From assembly GCA_014695195.1 (NCBI GenBank), contig JACJNW010000022.1, forward strand, positions 124,001 through 188,000: a DNA stretch of 64,000 nucleotides, in the 5' to 3' direction. Positions 9,861 through 18,397 of the stretch are shown one piece after another. The stretch is from Cyanobacteria bacterium FACHB-DQ100. GTDB taxonomy: Bacteria; Cyanobacteriota; Cyanobacteriia; Leptolyngbyales; Leptolyngbyaceae. The notes under the pieces were generated by a model that made no database searches, was not told the origin of the DNA, and saw only the letters and a list, made by a program, of their open reading frames with translations. The first letter of the stretch is position 1. Each line of letters begins with the position of its first letter. The translations under genes and the position numbers were made by a program.

Positions 9861-10937
9861 GGATAGACATTAACCTGACAAATAGAATAGGCTTTGGAAA
9901 TACACATAAGCAATAACGTGATTTCTAGCTTTTTAAGTAGAATAAAAGATTTTACCGGCAAAAAGCTTGCCGCTGAGTTAATTCAGTGAAAGGACTTCGG
10001 ACTAGATGATTGGATTCAGTCATCTCTAGCCAGTATAAGTTTGTCTAAAATTCTTGCCGCACAGCAAATTCACAAATTACTTTTTTTGGATTCATTTTAA
10101 CGACGAAAATCTAAATCATTATGCAAGTTTGCAGTGTAACTTTTGTGTATCCGCAAAATGGCGTGATTTGATACGGCAAATGGATGAATGATGAATCTGA
10201 ACCAATTTCAGCGAATTAGAGGTGAAGTAGTAAAATAATAAGCGCTCTGGCGCTTGACAGCTGCGCTATTCAGGCTATTTTCCGTAAGCGCCCAAATCGT
10301 TTAACTGTTGCTCAATCCCCCGATCGCAGCATTTTCGGCTTAAGTGGTGGACTTAAGTCGTGATCTTCAGTAGCCAATCGGGGTATTCAGAGGCAAACTA
10401 AGCAAAGGTAAAGTCTGCATTGCATCCGTATTTTCCCGGTTAAGTAGGATACGCAGTGCTGAGGCTCTTAGAGGTGAGTAAAAAGGCGATTCTGCTTCGA
10501 TCCAGATAGTAGAAATATTCAAATAGAAAATTACTTAATTCCGACTTAGCTGAAATTAAGTAATCAGGGTGCATGAGGGATGAGGATATGATGTCAACCC
10601 TATCTAGAACTTCGAGACAATGTTAATCCGAAACAAAGCGTTAACCCGAAACAAAGCGACCGAACTTAAAAGCCGCAGAGTTGAGGCGATCGTAATTGAT
10701 GGACAATCTCGCGTAAATAGGATAGGTTCTTGTGAGGTTAATTGCGGCCCTGCAAACTATTACACGGCTGATTAGTGCAGTTCGGGACTGAACAATTCTT
10801 TAGTTCCTCTCCACAATTTTTTGCCAGATAACGCTTTACAGTTTATTTTTACCTTCATACACTGCCCCATTACAATCTCGTTTGACATTCGTTTTTATTC
10901 GATCAGTTGATGAGTTGCGTAGGCTGATTTACTTCTA
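9861..10937. other. 1.08-kb gene-free region between divergent genes
   Basis: No convincing ORF on either strand. It separates the divergent HTH-AAA gene and the REC-GGDEF-EAL gene. Visible structure: a hairpin AAGCGC-TCTG-GCGCTT at 10240-10255, a nested fold at 10318-10383 (listed separately), and an 18-bp direct repeat GTTAAYCCGAAACAAAGC in tandem at 10622-10639 and 10640-10657 with one mismatch. The size is far above what two promoters need, so a small RNA gene or a decayed gene is likely. Confidence 0.7.
10318..10383 (+). ncRNA. candidate structured RNA or regulatory fold
   Basis: A 7-bp outer stem (10318-10324 with 10377-10383, CCCCGAT/ATCGGGG) encloses a hairpin CTTAAGT-GGTGG-ACTTAAG (10339-10345 with 10351-10357), which extends by one G-C and one G-U pair. 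It lies about 550 bp before the c-di-GMP-type gene at 10938. Strand is not determined. I do not recognise a known RNA family; its sequence does not fit the c-di-GMP riboswitch consensus I know. Confidence 0.3.
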
Positions 10938-12653
10938 ATGAAGACCATTCTTGTAATCGAAGACGATGAGCTGATCCGGAACAATCTGCTTGAAATTCTG
11001 GAACTCGAAGGATTCCGGGCGATCGAAGCAGAAAATGGTCAAGTCGGAATTCATAAAGCCAATGCCTATCTTCCGGATCTTGTGCTTTGCGATATCTGTA
11101 TGCCAGAGCTTGATGGCTATGGTGTTTTAGAGTCGCTGCGATCGACTTCGCAGACTTCGACCATTCCGGTTGTGTTTCTGACAGCAAAAAGCGAACAGCG
11201 CGATATGCGCTATGGAATGAATTTAGGCGCAGATGACTATCTCGTTAAACCGTGTTCGGTGAATGAGCTAGTCGGCGCGATTTCAACCCGCCTGAAGAAG
11301 CAGGCAGCCTTCATTCAACGGTATGCTGCTCAACAACATCAGGCAACCGCAGCCTTCCGTCGCGGTGCAATGCTCGATCCGTTGACCAACTTACCGACTC
11401 GCGGCTTGTTGTATCAGCATCTGCAAAACCTACTGACTCTGCAGTCTGATACTCAGTCTTCTATTGCAGTGCTGTGTCTGAATCTGCGGCGCTTCCATGT
11501 GATTAATTCCAGCTTTGGGCACACGGTTGGCGATATCGTGCTGCAAATGATTGCTAACCGTCTGAGCAAGATTGTGCAATCGAATGGATTTTTAGCGCGG
11601 CTCAATGGGGATCAGTTTGGGATTGTGCTGAGAGATGTGTCGGGAGTGGAACTCGAAGCCTATGCTCAGATGCTGCTCGATCGCGTGACGCTGCCCTGTG
11701 TGATCGACGGTCGCGAGATTCGATTGAACATCAGCCTTGGAATGACCTGGACGGATCAGGCGGAGGGAACGCCGCAGGACTTATTAACTCAAGCGGAAAC
11801 AGCCCAACATTGGTGTCAGCAGCCCACTATATCCGCTTATCGGCGCTATGATGCTGAGTTGGATGCGCTGGAGATGGAGCGGCGCTTGATCGAGATGGAT
11901 TTGGTCAAAGCGATCGAGCGGGCTGAGTTTCGGGTGTATTATCAGCCGCAAGTGGATTTGAGGAGGGGGCAGATCGTTGGGGTGGAGTCGCTGGTGCGGT
12001 GGCATCATCCAACGCGAGGCATTGTATCTCCGGACACGTTTATTCCGATCGCGGAAGAGCTGGGTTTGATTGTGCCGCTAGGGGAATGGGTGCTGAGAAC
12101 GGCGTGTCAACATGCAAAACAGTGGCAAGACTTCTATTTGCAGCCGCTGCAAGTGTCAGTCAATTTGTCGATGCGACAGTTTCAGCAGCAGGATCTACCA
12201 AAGCGAGTGGAAGCGATTCTGGAGGAAACGGGGATTGATCCAAAATTGCTGATTTTGGAGTTGACGGAAAGCTGTGTGATGCAGGATGTGCAGATGACAA
12301 TCTGTACTTTAAAGGCGCTCAAAGCATTAGGAATTGAGATTTCGATCGATGATTTTGGTACGGGCTATTCGTCGCTGAATTATCTGTATCAGTTGCCGAT
12401 CGATGCGTTGAAGATCGATCGAACGTTTGTGAAGCAAATTCATTCGAGCGAGGGTGCAGTTGCGATTTCTGATGCCATTATCAGCATGGCAAAAGGGTTA
12501 AGGTTGCACATTGTGGCGGAGGGAATCGAGAACCAAAATCAGTTGGAGTTCTTCCGCGATCGAGGATGTGATGCAATTCAAGGATATTTCTATAGTCCGC
12601 CGATTTCGGCAGAGGAAATGCAATCTCTTCTGAAGAAAGATCGACGACTTTAA
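10938..12653 (+). CDS. response regulator with GGDEF and EAL domains
   Basis: 571-aa cytoplasmic cyclic-di-GMP signalling protein. The receiver domain (1-120) has acidic residues D9/D10, phosphoacceptor D52 and K104. The GGDEF domain (about 145-300) has NGDQF instead of GGDEF at 223-227, so diguanylate cyclase activity is probably lost. The EAL domain (about 318-570) keeps ESLVRW at 350-355, NLSMRQF, ELTES and DDFGTGYSS at 471-479, the residues expected of an active c-di-GMP phosphodiesterase. The likely reading is phosphorylation-controlled c-di-GMP breakdown. No histidine kinase is adjacent. It ends in a 4-bp tail-to-tail overlap with the DUF547 gene. Confidence 0.93.
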   Translation: MKTILVIEDDELIRNNLLEILELEGFRAIEAENGQVGIHKANAYLPDLVLCDICMPELDGYGVLESLRSTSQTSTIPVVFLTAKSEQRDMRYGMNLGADDYLVKPCSVNELVGAISTRLKKQAAFIQRYAAQQHQATAAFRRGAMLDPLTNLPTRGLLYQHLQNLLTLQSDTQSSIAVLCLNLRRFHVINSSFGHTVGDIVLQMIANRLSKIVQSNGFLARLNGDQFGIVLRDVSGVELEAYAQMLLDRVTLPCVIDGREIRLNISLGMTWTDQAEGTPQDLLTQAETAQHWCQQPTISAYRRYDAELDALEMERRLIEMDLVKAIERAEFRVYYQPQVDLRRGQIVGVESLVRWHHPTRGIVSPDTFIPIAEELGLIVPLGEWVLRTACQHAKQWQDFYLQPLQVSVNLSMRQFQQQDLPKRVEAILEETGIDPKLLILELTESCVMQDVQMTICTLKALKALGIEISIDDFGTGYSSLNYLYQLPIDALKIDRTFVKQIHSSEGAVAISDAIISMAKGLRLHIVAEGIENQNQLEFFRDRGCDAIQGYFYSPPISAEEMQSLLKKDRRL

Positions 12654-13321
12654 TAAGTGGGGATTTGATTTAGGCTCCAGTCATAATCCAGATAAGAAAT
12701 TCTGGCGTTTTTAGGGATTGCTGGGTTAATGTATTCGGCGATCGAGGGGGCAACGTTGAGAAAATCTTGGCGATACCATTTGAAAATTTTGCTACAGTGC
12801 AAAACATTGCGATCGGCATCGTATTTTACTTTTTCGGGGTTTTGAATAAATCGATTTTTGTCGGCTTCAAGTTGCTGATTCACGCGATTGGGAAAATAGG
12901 CTTCATTTCTTAACAACGGGCAGCCGATCGAGGCGCAGACGATCGCAAAATGAATGCGCGGATCTTGAAATTGTTTTCTCAAGCGTTCGTTTTCGATTTG
13001 TCCTAAGCTGAATTTCTGATTGAATGCAGTGCGATCGCGATTGAAAAAGAATTGAAAAAAGGCAATCCAATTGGGAATGCCGAGAATTTTAGGCTGAATT
13101 GATCGGATCGGATAGCGCGGCAGAATTTTTTCAATGACAAAGGCATTGTAGAGGTTAATCCACAAACTTAATTGCTCATCGGGTGTGGGATCGCTCCATT
13201 CTAGAGATGAGATCCATTCTGTGACTGCGTTAGGCTGTTCTTGTTTCCAACGAACGTAATCGACTTGTCCGCGATCGTTTACATATGTCTGTAAGAGCTT
13301 GTTCCAGGGTTCAAAATCCAT
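12650..13321 (-). CDS. DUF547 domain-containing protein
   Basis: 223 aa, almost entirely one DUF547 domain: the LWINLYNAFVIEKIL block near residue 50, the FSLGQIENERLR block near 104 and the HFAIVCASIGCPLLRNEAY block near 127 are diagnostic. The biochemical role of the family is not established. No signal peptide or membrane segment is visible. The gene begins 2 bp after the stop of the ABC-F gene on the same strand, suggesting co-transcription. Its last bases overlap the REC-GGDEF-EAL gene from the other strand. Confidence 0.88.
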   Translation of the reverse strand: MDFEPWNKLLQTYVNDRGQVDYVRWKQEQPNAVTEWISSLEWSDPTPDEQLSLWINLYNAFVIEKILPRYPIRSIQPKILGIPNWIAFFQFFFNRDRTAFNQKFSLGQIENERLRKQFQDPRIHFAIVCASIGCPLLRNEAYFPNRVNQQLEADKNRFIQNPEKVKYDADRNVLHCSKIFKWYRQDFLNVAPSIAEYINPAIPKNARISYLDYDWSLNQIPTY

Positions 13322-13323
13322 TG

Positions 13324-15216
13324 TTATCCCTCAATTTCAGAGAGTTCCATCCAGCGAATCGTAGACGTTTCGATTTGTTCTTCTAGCTTTGCTAATTGTT
13401 CAGAAAGTTTCTGAACTTCGGTAAATCCAGCGGGTGGATTGTTGTAGAGTTTTTTCTCGATCGCTGCTTTTTCCGCTTCGAGTTCAGGAATTTTCGTTTC
13501 TAGAGTTTCAAGTTCGCGCTTCTCTTTGAAAGATAATTTACGCGGTTTATTAGAAACAGATTTTGCTGCGATTGGCTTCGGTTCTGGTGCTTTTTCGACA
13601 GTAACTTCTTCATCCTTTTTGTAATCTAGATAAATCGAGTAATTTCCTGGATACTCGCGCACGTTGCCGCCTGATTCGAGGGCGAAGATTTTATCAACGG
13701 TACGATCGAGAAAATAACGATCGTGCGACACCACTATGACGCAGCCGTTAAAATCTTCTAGATAGTCTTCTAAAACCGCTAAAGTTTGCACATCTAAATC
13801 GTTAGTCGGTTCGTCGAGAATTAGAACATTCGGTGCGCTCATCAATACTCGGAGTAAGAATAAACGCCGTCTTTCTCCACCCGATAACTTATTGATTGGC
13901 GCATATTGCTGATTTGGTGGAAACAGAAAGCGCTCTAACATTTGAGACGCGGTGATCACTTCACCTTCTGAGGTTTTGACTAGTTCCGCCACGTCTTTTA
14001 GATACTCGATCACGCGCTGATTTTCGTTGATCAAAAGATCGTCAGAATGCTGATCAAAGTAGCCAAAATGAATTGTACTTCCGGTTTCGATCGTGCCCGA
14101 ATCCGGCTCAAGTCTGCCTGTAATTAAATTGAGAAGCGTCGATTTTCCTGCACCATTTCCGCCGATGATCCCAACTCGATCTTCAGGGTTGAAATTATAG
14201 GTGAAATCTTTGATTAGGGTACGATCGCCAAACCCTTTCGCGACGTGATCCAGTTCAACAACCTTTTTACCAATGCGCCGTCCTGCAGTTGAGATCTGCA
14301 CTTTAGTCTGAGCTTGTCTAAACTCAGTTTCCTGCATATCGTGAACGCGATCGATCCGGGCTTTCTGTTTGGTGCTGCGGGCTTTGGCTCCTCGTTTGAG
14401 CCATTCTAATTCTCGTCGTAATACGCCTTGATGCTTGCGTTGTGAACTCGCCTCAGAAGCTTCTTGCGCGGCTTTCTTCTCCAGATAGTAAGAATAATTG
14501 CCGTTATAGCTGTAGAGTTCGCCGCGATCGAGTTCGATGATTCGATTGGTGACGCGATCGAGGAAATAGCGATCGTGCGTTACGAGGAGCAATGCACCCC
14601 GAAATCTGCTGAGATAGCTTTGCAACCATTCGATCGACAGTGCATCTAAATGGTTGGTCGGCTCGTCCATTAATAAGACATCCGGCTCTGATAACAATGC
14701 AGTCGCCAGCGCAATTCGTTTCCGATAGCCTCCGGAGAGCTGTTCAATTTTGGCGTTGAGATCTTGAATTCCGAGCTTCGTTAAAATGATCTTCGCTTTG
14801 GTTTCCAGTTCCCAAGCGTTGAGCGAATCCATCCTCTGCGTCACCTGCGACAATTGCGCCATAGTCGCATCAGAATTGCCGTTTGCATGGGCTAACTGCT
14901 CAGATAGCTGCTCGTATTCTTTCACCAGCGACATCTGATCGCCGCTATCTGCAAAAACTTGTTCTAAAACCGTTCGCTCTGGGTCAAGATCAGGCTGCTG
15001 CGGCAGGTAGATCATCCGGCTGCCTGAAGTTTTCGTCAGCTCGCCTGCGTCGATCGATTCCAATCCGCCGATCATCTTCAGCAAAGTCGATTTTCCTGAT
15101 CCATTCGTTCCAATCAGTCCGACTTTTTCGCCTGCTTCTAGCGTAAAACTGGCATCGCGCACAATTTCTTTGATGCCGAAATCTTTTTTGACCGATCGTA
15201 GCGTTAGAACACTCAT
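13324..15216 (-). CDS. ABC-F family ATP-binding protein (Uup-like)
   Basis: 630-aa soluble protein with two ABC ATPase domains and no membrane domain. Walker A sequences GTNGSGKST (about 36-44) and GGNGAGKST (about 355), signatures LSGGYRKRIALA and LSGGERRRLFLL, and Walker B LLMDEPTNHLD and LILDEPTNDLD are all intact. The linker between the domains is basic. A charged coiled-coil C-terminal extension of about 90 residues (EKRELETLETKIPELEAEK) is typical of the Uup branch. ABC-F proteins act on ribosomes; Uup-type members also affect DNA transposon excision and ribosome assembly. It heads a likely two-gene unit with DUF547. Confidence 0.92.
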   Translation of the reverse strand: MSVLTLRSVKKDFGIKEIVRDASFTLEAGEKVGLIGTNGSGKSTLLKMIGGLESIDAGELTKTSGSRMIYLPQQPDLDPERTVLEQVFADSGDQMSLVKEYEQLSEQLAHANGNSDATMAQLSQVTQRMDSLNAWELETKAKIILTKLGIQDLNAKIEQLSGGYRKRIALATALLSEPDVLLMDEPTNHLDALSIEWLQSYLSRFRGALLLVTHDRYFLDRVTNRIIELDRGELYSYNGNYSYYLEKKAAQEASEASSQRKHQGVLRRELEWLKRGAKARSTKQKARIDRVHDMQETEFRQAQTKVQISTAGRRIGKKVVELDHVAKGFGDRTLIKDFTYNFNPEDRVGIIGGNGAGKSTLLNLITGRLEPDSGTIETGSTIHFGYFDQHSDDLLINENQRVIEYLKDVAELVKTSEGEVITASQMLERFLFPPNQQYAPINKLSGGERRRLFLLRVLMSAPNVLILDEPTNDLDVQTLAVLEDYLEDFNGCVIVVSHDRYFLDRTVDKIFALESGGNVREYPGNYSIYLDYKKDEEVTVEKAPEPKPIAAKSVSNKPRKLSFKEKRELETLETKIPELEAEKAAIEKKLYNNPPAGFTEVQKLSEQLAKLEEQIETSTIRWMELSEIEG

Positions 15217-15273
15217 GATTGATTGAACGAAACCCGCTCATCAACGGTAGCACTGATTGAGGTGGGGAGTGGG

Positions 15274-15312
15274 GAGTAGGGAGAATTAACAATCTACCCC
15301 TGCTCCCTACTC
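15274..15312. terminator. hairpin repeat downstream of HU
   Basis: Perfect 10-bp stem GAGTAGGGAG (15274-15283) with CTCCCTACTC (15303-15312), loop 19 nt, directly after the HU stop codon. The purine-rich left arm is preceded by a further GGGGAGTGGG copy, and the right arm is followed by a partial repeat CTCTACTC. This GGGAGTAGGGAG type of palindrome is frequent between cyanobacterial genes. There is no U-run, so termination is inferred. Confidence 0.55.
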
Positions 15313-15313
15313 T

Positions 15314-15595
15314 CTACTCTTGCGGTGCCACTCGGTCTTTGAATCCTTTTCCTGCTGCAAATACCGGAACTCGTGTCGCTGGAATTTGAATTGCCGCCCC
15401 GGTTGCCGGGTTGCGTCCTTCACGGGCTTGACGTTCCCGCGCTTCAAAGCTACCAAATCCTACGATCGTCACTTTATCCCCACTGGCAACAGTTTCCAAA
15501 ATGGTATCGACCATCGCCGTTAAGATTGCATCTGCTTCTTTCTTAGTTACGCTTGCCTTTTGAGCGATCGCGTCTACTAATTCACCTTTGTTCAT
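15314..15595 (-). CDS. hup: HU family DNA-binding protein
   Basis: 93-aa histone-like DNA-bending protein. MNKGELVDAIAQKASVTKKE at the start, GFGSFEAR in the middle and the DNA-binding arm RNPATGAAIQIPATRVPVF are standard HU. The frame is open upstream to 15679, but the extra 28 residues are Trp/Arg repeats encoded by a 12-bp tandem repeat and are not part of the family; ATG at 15595 gives the normal length. The gene is single, with its own upstream region on the minus strand, and a hairpin follows the stop. Confidence 0.96.
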   Translation of the reverse strand: MNKGELVDAIAQKASVTKKEADAILTAMVDTILETVASGDKVTIVGFGSFEARERQAREGRNPATGAAIQIPATRVPVFAAGKGFKDRVAPQE

Positions 15596-15613
15596 TTGTG
15601 TGTCCTCACAATA

Positions 15614-15649
15614 ATTCCAACGTAAATTCCAACGTAGATTCCAACATAA
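15614..15649. repeat. 12-bp direct repeat x3 in the HU leader
   Basis: ATTCCAACGTAA, ATTCCAACGTAG and ATTCCAACATAA follow one another without spacers, 19 bp upstream of the HU start codon. Spacing of 12 bp is about one helical turn. They lie where the 5' untranslated region or promoter should be, so they could be binding sites or only a replication-slippage array. Confidence 0.75.
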
Positions 15650-15737
15650 TCCGCTGCATTGTAGTGCAAGATTTTGCAAAGTTCAATCGTACTATGCAAT
15701 TTCCTAACACAAAGTATCATTAGAGTGTAGAACTCAA

Positions 15738-16322
15738 GTGTCAGTTATGCTGCTTTCAGCGTTCGATCTTAAACCCGTGATTGATCTAACCGACGAGCAG
15801 TTTTACCAACTCTGTCGGGCAAATCCCGATGTCAAGTTTGAACGGGATGCAACCGGAAAGATTTTAATTATGTCTCCTTCAGGCGGAACCACCGGAAATC
15901 GTAACTTTGAGATAGCTGCTGAATTCGGTATCTGGAATCGTCAAGCTCAGTTAGGTGTTTGTTTTGATTCTTCAACGGGATTCAAGTTGCCGAATGGAGC
16001 AACTAGAGCGCCCGATGTCGCGTGGATTGAGCGATCGCGTTGGGATGCCCTCACCCCTGAACAGCAGGAAAAATTTCCTCCGATCGCACCCGATTTTGTG
16101 CTGGAACTGATGTTCCCGTCTGACACTTTAGAAGAAACTCAAGCCAAGCTGCGAGAGTACATCGAGAATGGCGTGAGATTAGGTTGGTTGATCGATCGTA
16201 AAACCCGCCGCGTGGAGATTTATCGCTCGGATCAATCGGTTGAAGTGTTAGATAATCCGACTTCACTAGAGGGTGAAAATGTTTTACCGGGATTTGTGCT
16301 GAATTTGGCGATCGTCTGGTAG
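15738..16322 (+). CDS. Uma2 family (DUF820) endonuclease-like protein
   Basis: 194 aa. The Uma2 pattern is clear: LTDEQFYQLCRANPD near residue 17, FERDATGKILIMSPSGGTTG, RAPDVAWI (the catalytic Asp region), FVLELMFPSDTLEETQAKLREYIENGVRLGWLID with the E-x-hydrophobic-S/P-x-D element, and the VLPGF tail. The family has a PD-(D/E)XK nuclease fold and is massively expanded in cyanobacteria, with cellular role unknown. Translation may start at GTG 15738 or ATG 15747. It is unrelated in detail to the other two Uma2 genes of this window. Confidence 0.88.
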   Translation: MSVMLLSAFDLKPVIDLTDEQFYQLCRANPDVKFERDATGKILIMSPSGGTTGNRNFEIAAEFGIWNRQAQLGVCFDSSTGFKLPNGATRAPDVAWIERSRWDALTPEQQEKFPPIAPDFVLELMFPSDTLEETQAKLREYIENGVRLGWLIDRKTRRVEIYRSDQSVEVLDNPTSLEGENVLPGFVLNLAIVW

Positions 16323-16355
16323 GGTCTATTCTTGAAGCATTTTGGCAAGTGAAAC

Positions 16356-17720
16356 ATGGTTGTACCCGCGACGTGCCAGCCCGGAATTGCGGCAGGAATG
16401 GCAGCTTTACAGATGTTTTACAACACGGGTACGGGCTTGTGGGATACCTCGAACTGGTGGAATGCGGCAAATGCGCTGGAAGCAACGATCGAATATTCGC
16501 GCCTAACCGATTCCCTCACGTATCGCGGCAATATTTTTAATACGTTCTATCAGAAGCCGAGGTATGCGAATTTTATCAATCCTTGGTTTCGGGATGATGA
16601 TGGCTGGTGGGCGATCGCTTGGATTCGAGCCTATGATCTCACAGGTGAACAGAAGTATTTAGACCAAGCCAAGTTCATCTTCTGGGACATGACCAAAGGT
16701 TGGGATAACGTTTGTAATGGCGGATTGTACTGGCACAAACGCGAGTTAAATTACAAAAATGCGATTACTAACGGATTATTACTTTCGGTTGCAGCAAAGT
16801 TAAATCTACGTGAACCAAACGATAAACGCTATTTAGAATGGTCGCAAAAGATTTGGAACTGGTATCAGCAAAGCGGAATGATCAATGCTGAGAACTTAGT
16901 GAATGATGGTTTAGATAGCAACTGCCGCAACAATGGAAAAACAATCTGGACATACAATCAAGGCGTTTTGATCGGTGCATTAGTGGATTTGTATCGAGGC
17001 ACAAAAGATGCGGAGTTATTGAAGCAGGCGGAAGCGATCGCGGATGCGTCGATCGTAAAACTCGCCCGCAATGGCATTCTGCGCGAACCTTGCGAAGACA
17101 ACAATGACTGCGGCAATGATGGGCCGCAATTCAAAGGAATTTTTATGCGGAATTTGACGGACTTGTATCGCGTCAGTCCCAAGCCAGCTTATCGCGAATT
17201 CATTGCCAGAAATGCAGAGTCGATCTGGGCAAATCGCAATGCGAAAAATCAGTTTGGTTTGAATTGGGCAGGAACGATCGATAAAGCCGATGCAACTCGA
17301 CAAACAAGCGCGATCGATGCTCTGAATGCTGCAATTTCACTTTCGACCGCAAGAACTGTTCAAGCCGAGAATTTCGTCGCAACTAGCGTTCAGCCAAATT
17401 ATGTAATGAGTCAGACTGAGAATGATTTGACTCGGTTTAAGGTGTCGATCGGTTGTTCGGGTCGGTATGATTTGGTGTTTCGATACGCATCCCCCCAAAG
17501 CGCAGTTCGGTATGTCTATGTGAATGGTCGAAGTTTGATCGATCGACAAGCGTTTCCAGCAACAGGTGGCTGGAATCAGTGGCAGTCGATCAAAATCGAA
17601 AATGTCTGGCTAAATGCAGGTGATAATTCTGTTTCGGTGATTTTCAATTCGAGTAAAGGCAGCCAGAATCCTTTAGCGCTGGATGCTTTATCGATCGATG
17701 TTTCTCGTAGTTTGAAATGA
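16356..17720 (+). CDS. glycoside hydrolase family 76 with C-terminal carbohydrate-binding module
   Basis: 454 aa. Residues 1-330 match GH76 (alpha-1,6-mannanase fold, alpha/alpha barrel): NWWNAANALEATIEYSRL near 33 and FRDDDGWWAIAWIRAYD at 78-94, whose adjacent aspartates are the expected catalytic pair. Residues about 340-450 look like a beta-sandwich CBM6/35-type module (QAENFVATSV, VSIGCSGRYDLVFRYA, NSVSVIFNS). No signal peptide is visible from ATG 16356, odd for a polysaccharide hydrolase; a wrong start or other export route is possible. It overlaps the SGNH esterase gene by 4 bp (ATGA), forming an operon likely to act on a mannose-containing glycan. Confidence 0.85.
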   Translation: MVVPATCQPGIAAGMAALQMFYNTGTGLWDTSNWWNAANALEATIEYSRLTDSLTYRGNIFNTFYQKPRYANFINPWFRDDDGWWAIAWIRAYDLTGEQKYLDQAKFIFWDMTKGWDNVCNGGLYWHKRELNYKNAITNGLLLSVAAKLNLREPNDKRYLEWSQKIWNWYQQSGMINAENLVNDGLDSNCRNNGKTIWTYNQGVLIGALVDLYRGTKDAELLKQAEAIADASIVKLARNGILREPCEDNNDCGNDGPQFKGIFMRNLTDLYRVSPKPAYREFIARNAESIWANRNAKNQFGLNWAGTIDKADATRQTSAIDALNAAISLSTARTVQAENFVATSVQPNYVMSQTENDLTRFKVSIGCSGRYDLVFRYASPQSAVRYVYVNGRSLIDRQAFPATGGWNQWQSIKIENVWLNAGDNSVSVIFNSSKGSQNPLALDALSIDVSRSLK

Positions 17721-18397
17721 ATGTGATTCAGAAAGTTACACATCGCTTAAATCAGATTAAATCTCTGAGCGTTTACGGTTTTGATCTGATTCAAGAGCGA
17801 ATGACTGATTTTTCTCAGTTACAGCACTATGATCAAGCCAATACTAAATTGATTCCAGATTTCGATCGCGTCATTTTCTTTGGTGATTCAATTACTGATT
17901 TTTGGGATTTACAGAGCTATTTTCAAAATCAGTCTTATGTCAATCGCGGAATTGCTGGACAAACGACACCGCAGATGTTGATTCGGTTTCGTTCAGATGC
18001 GATCGCGCTTCGTCCCAAAGCCGTGATTCTTCTCGCTGGAACGAATGACATTGCAGGCAATACAGGCAGCGCGACGATCGCTCAAATTCAGGATAATCTG
18101 ATGTCGATCGTCGAGCTTGCAAAATATCACCAAATCCGCGTGATTCTGGCTTCACTACTCCCAGTGAGTGAACTGGTTTCCGCTACTCGTCCTCTCGACA
18201 AAATTGCGGCACTCAACGATTGGATTCAGAACTATTGCGCAGAAAATGACTGCGTTTATCTCGATTACCACAGCCAGATGGTAGACGATCGAGGTTTCCT
18301 ACAATCTCATCTTTCGGTTGATGGGTTACATCCAAACGACGCAGGTTATAAAATCATGGCTCCACTCGCAGAAGCCGCAATTCAAGGGGTGATATGA
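17717..18397 (+). CDS. SGNH/GDSL hydrolase
   Basis: 226 aa. Block I FFGDSITDFW carries the nucleophile Ser58, block III is LLAGTNDIAG with the conserved Asn, and block V VDGLHPNDAGY gives the Asp and His. These are the complete SGNH catalytic residues. No signal peptide. Position between GH76 (4-bp overlap) and the PrmA-like gene (4-bp overlap) suggests deacetylation or other ester hydrolysis on the same sugar substrate as GH76; the substrate is inferred from context only. Confidence 0.88.
   Translation: MNVIQKVTHRLNQIKSLSVYGFDLIQERMTDFSQLQHYDQANTKLIPDFDRVIFFGDSITDFWDLQSYFQNQSYVNRGIAGQTTPQMLIRFRSDAIALRPKAVILLAGTNDIAGNTGSATIAQIQDNLMSIVELAKYHQIRVILASLLPVSELVSATRPLDKIAALNDWIQNYCAENDCVYLDYHSQMVDDRGFLQSHLSVDGLHPNDAGYKIMAPLAEAAIQGVI

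Noticed and set aside
10384-10500. c-di-GMP (GEMM) riboswitch in the leader of the REC-GGDEF-EAL gene
   Set aside because: GGCAAACTAAGC and GGTAAAGTCTGC recall the class I core only loosely; the helix order and the conserved GACGCAAAGCC block are not found, and the gene is over 400 bp away.
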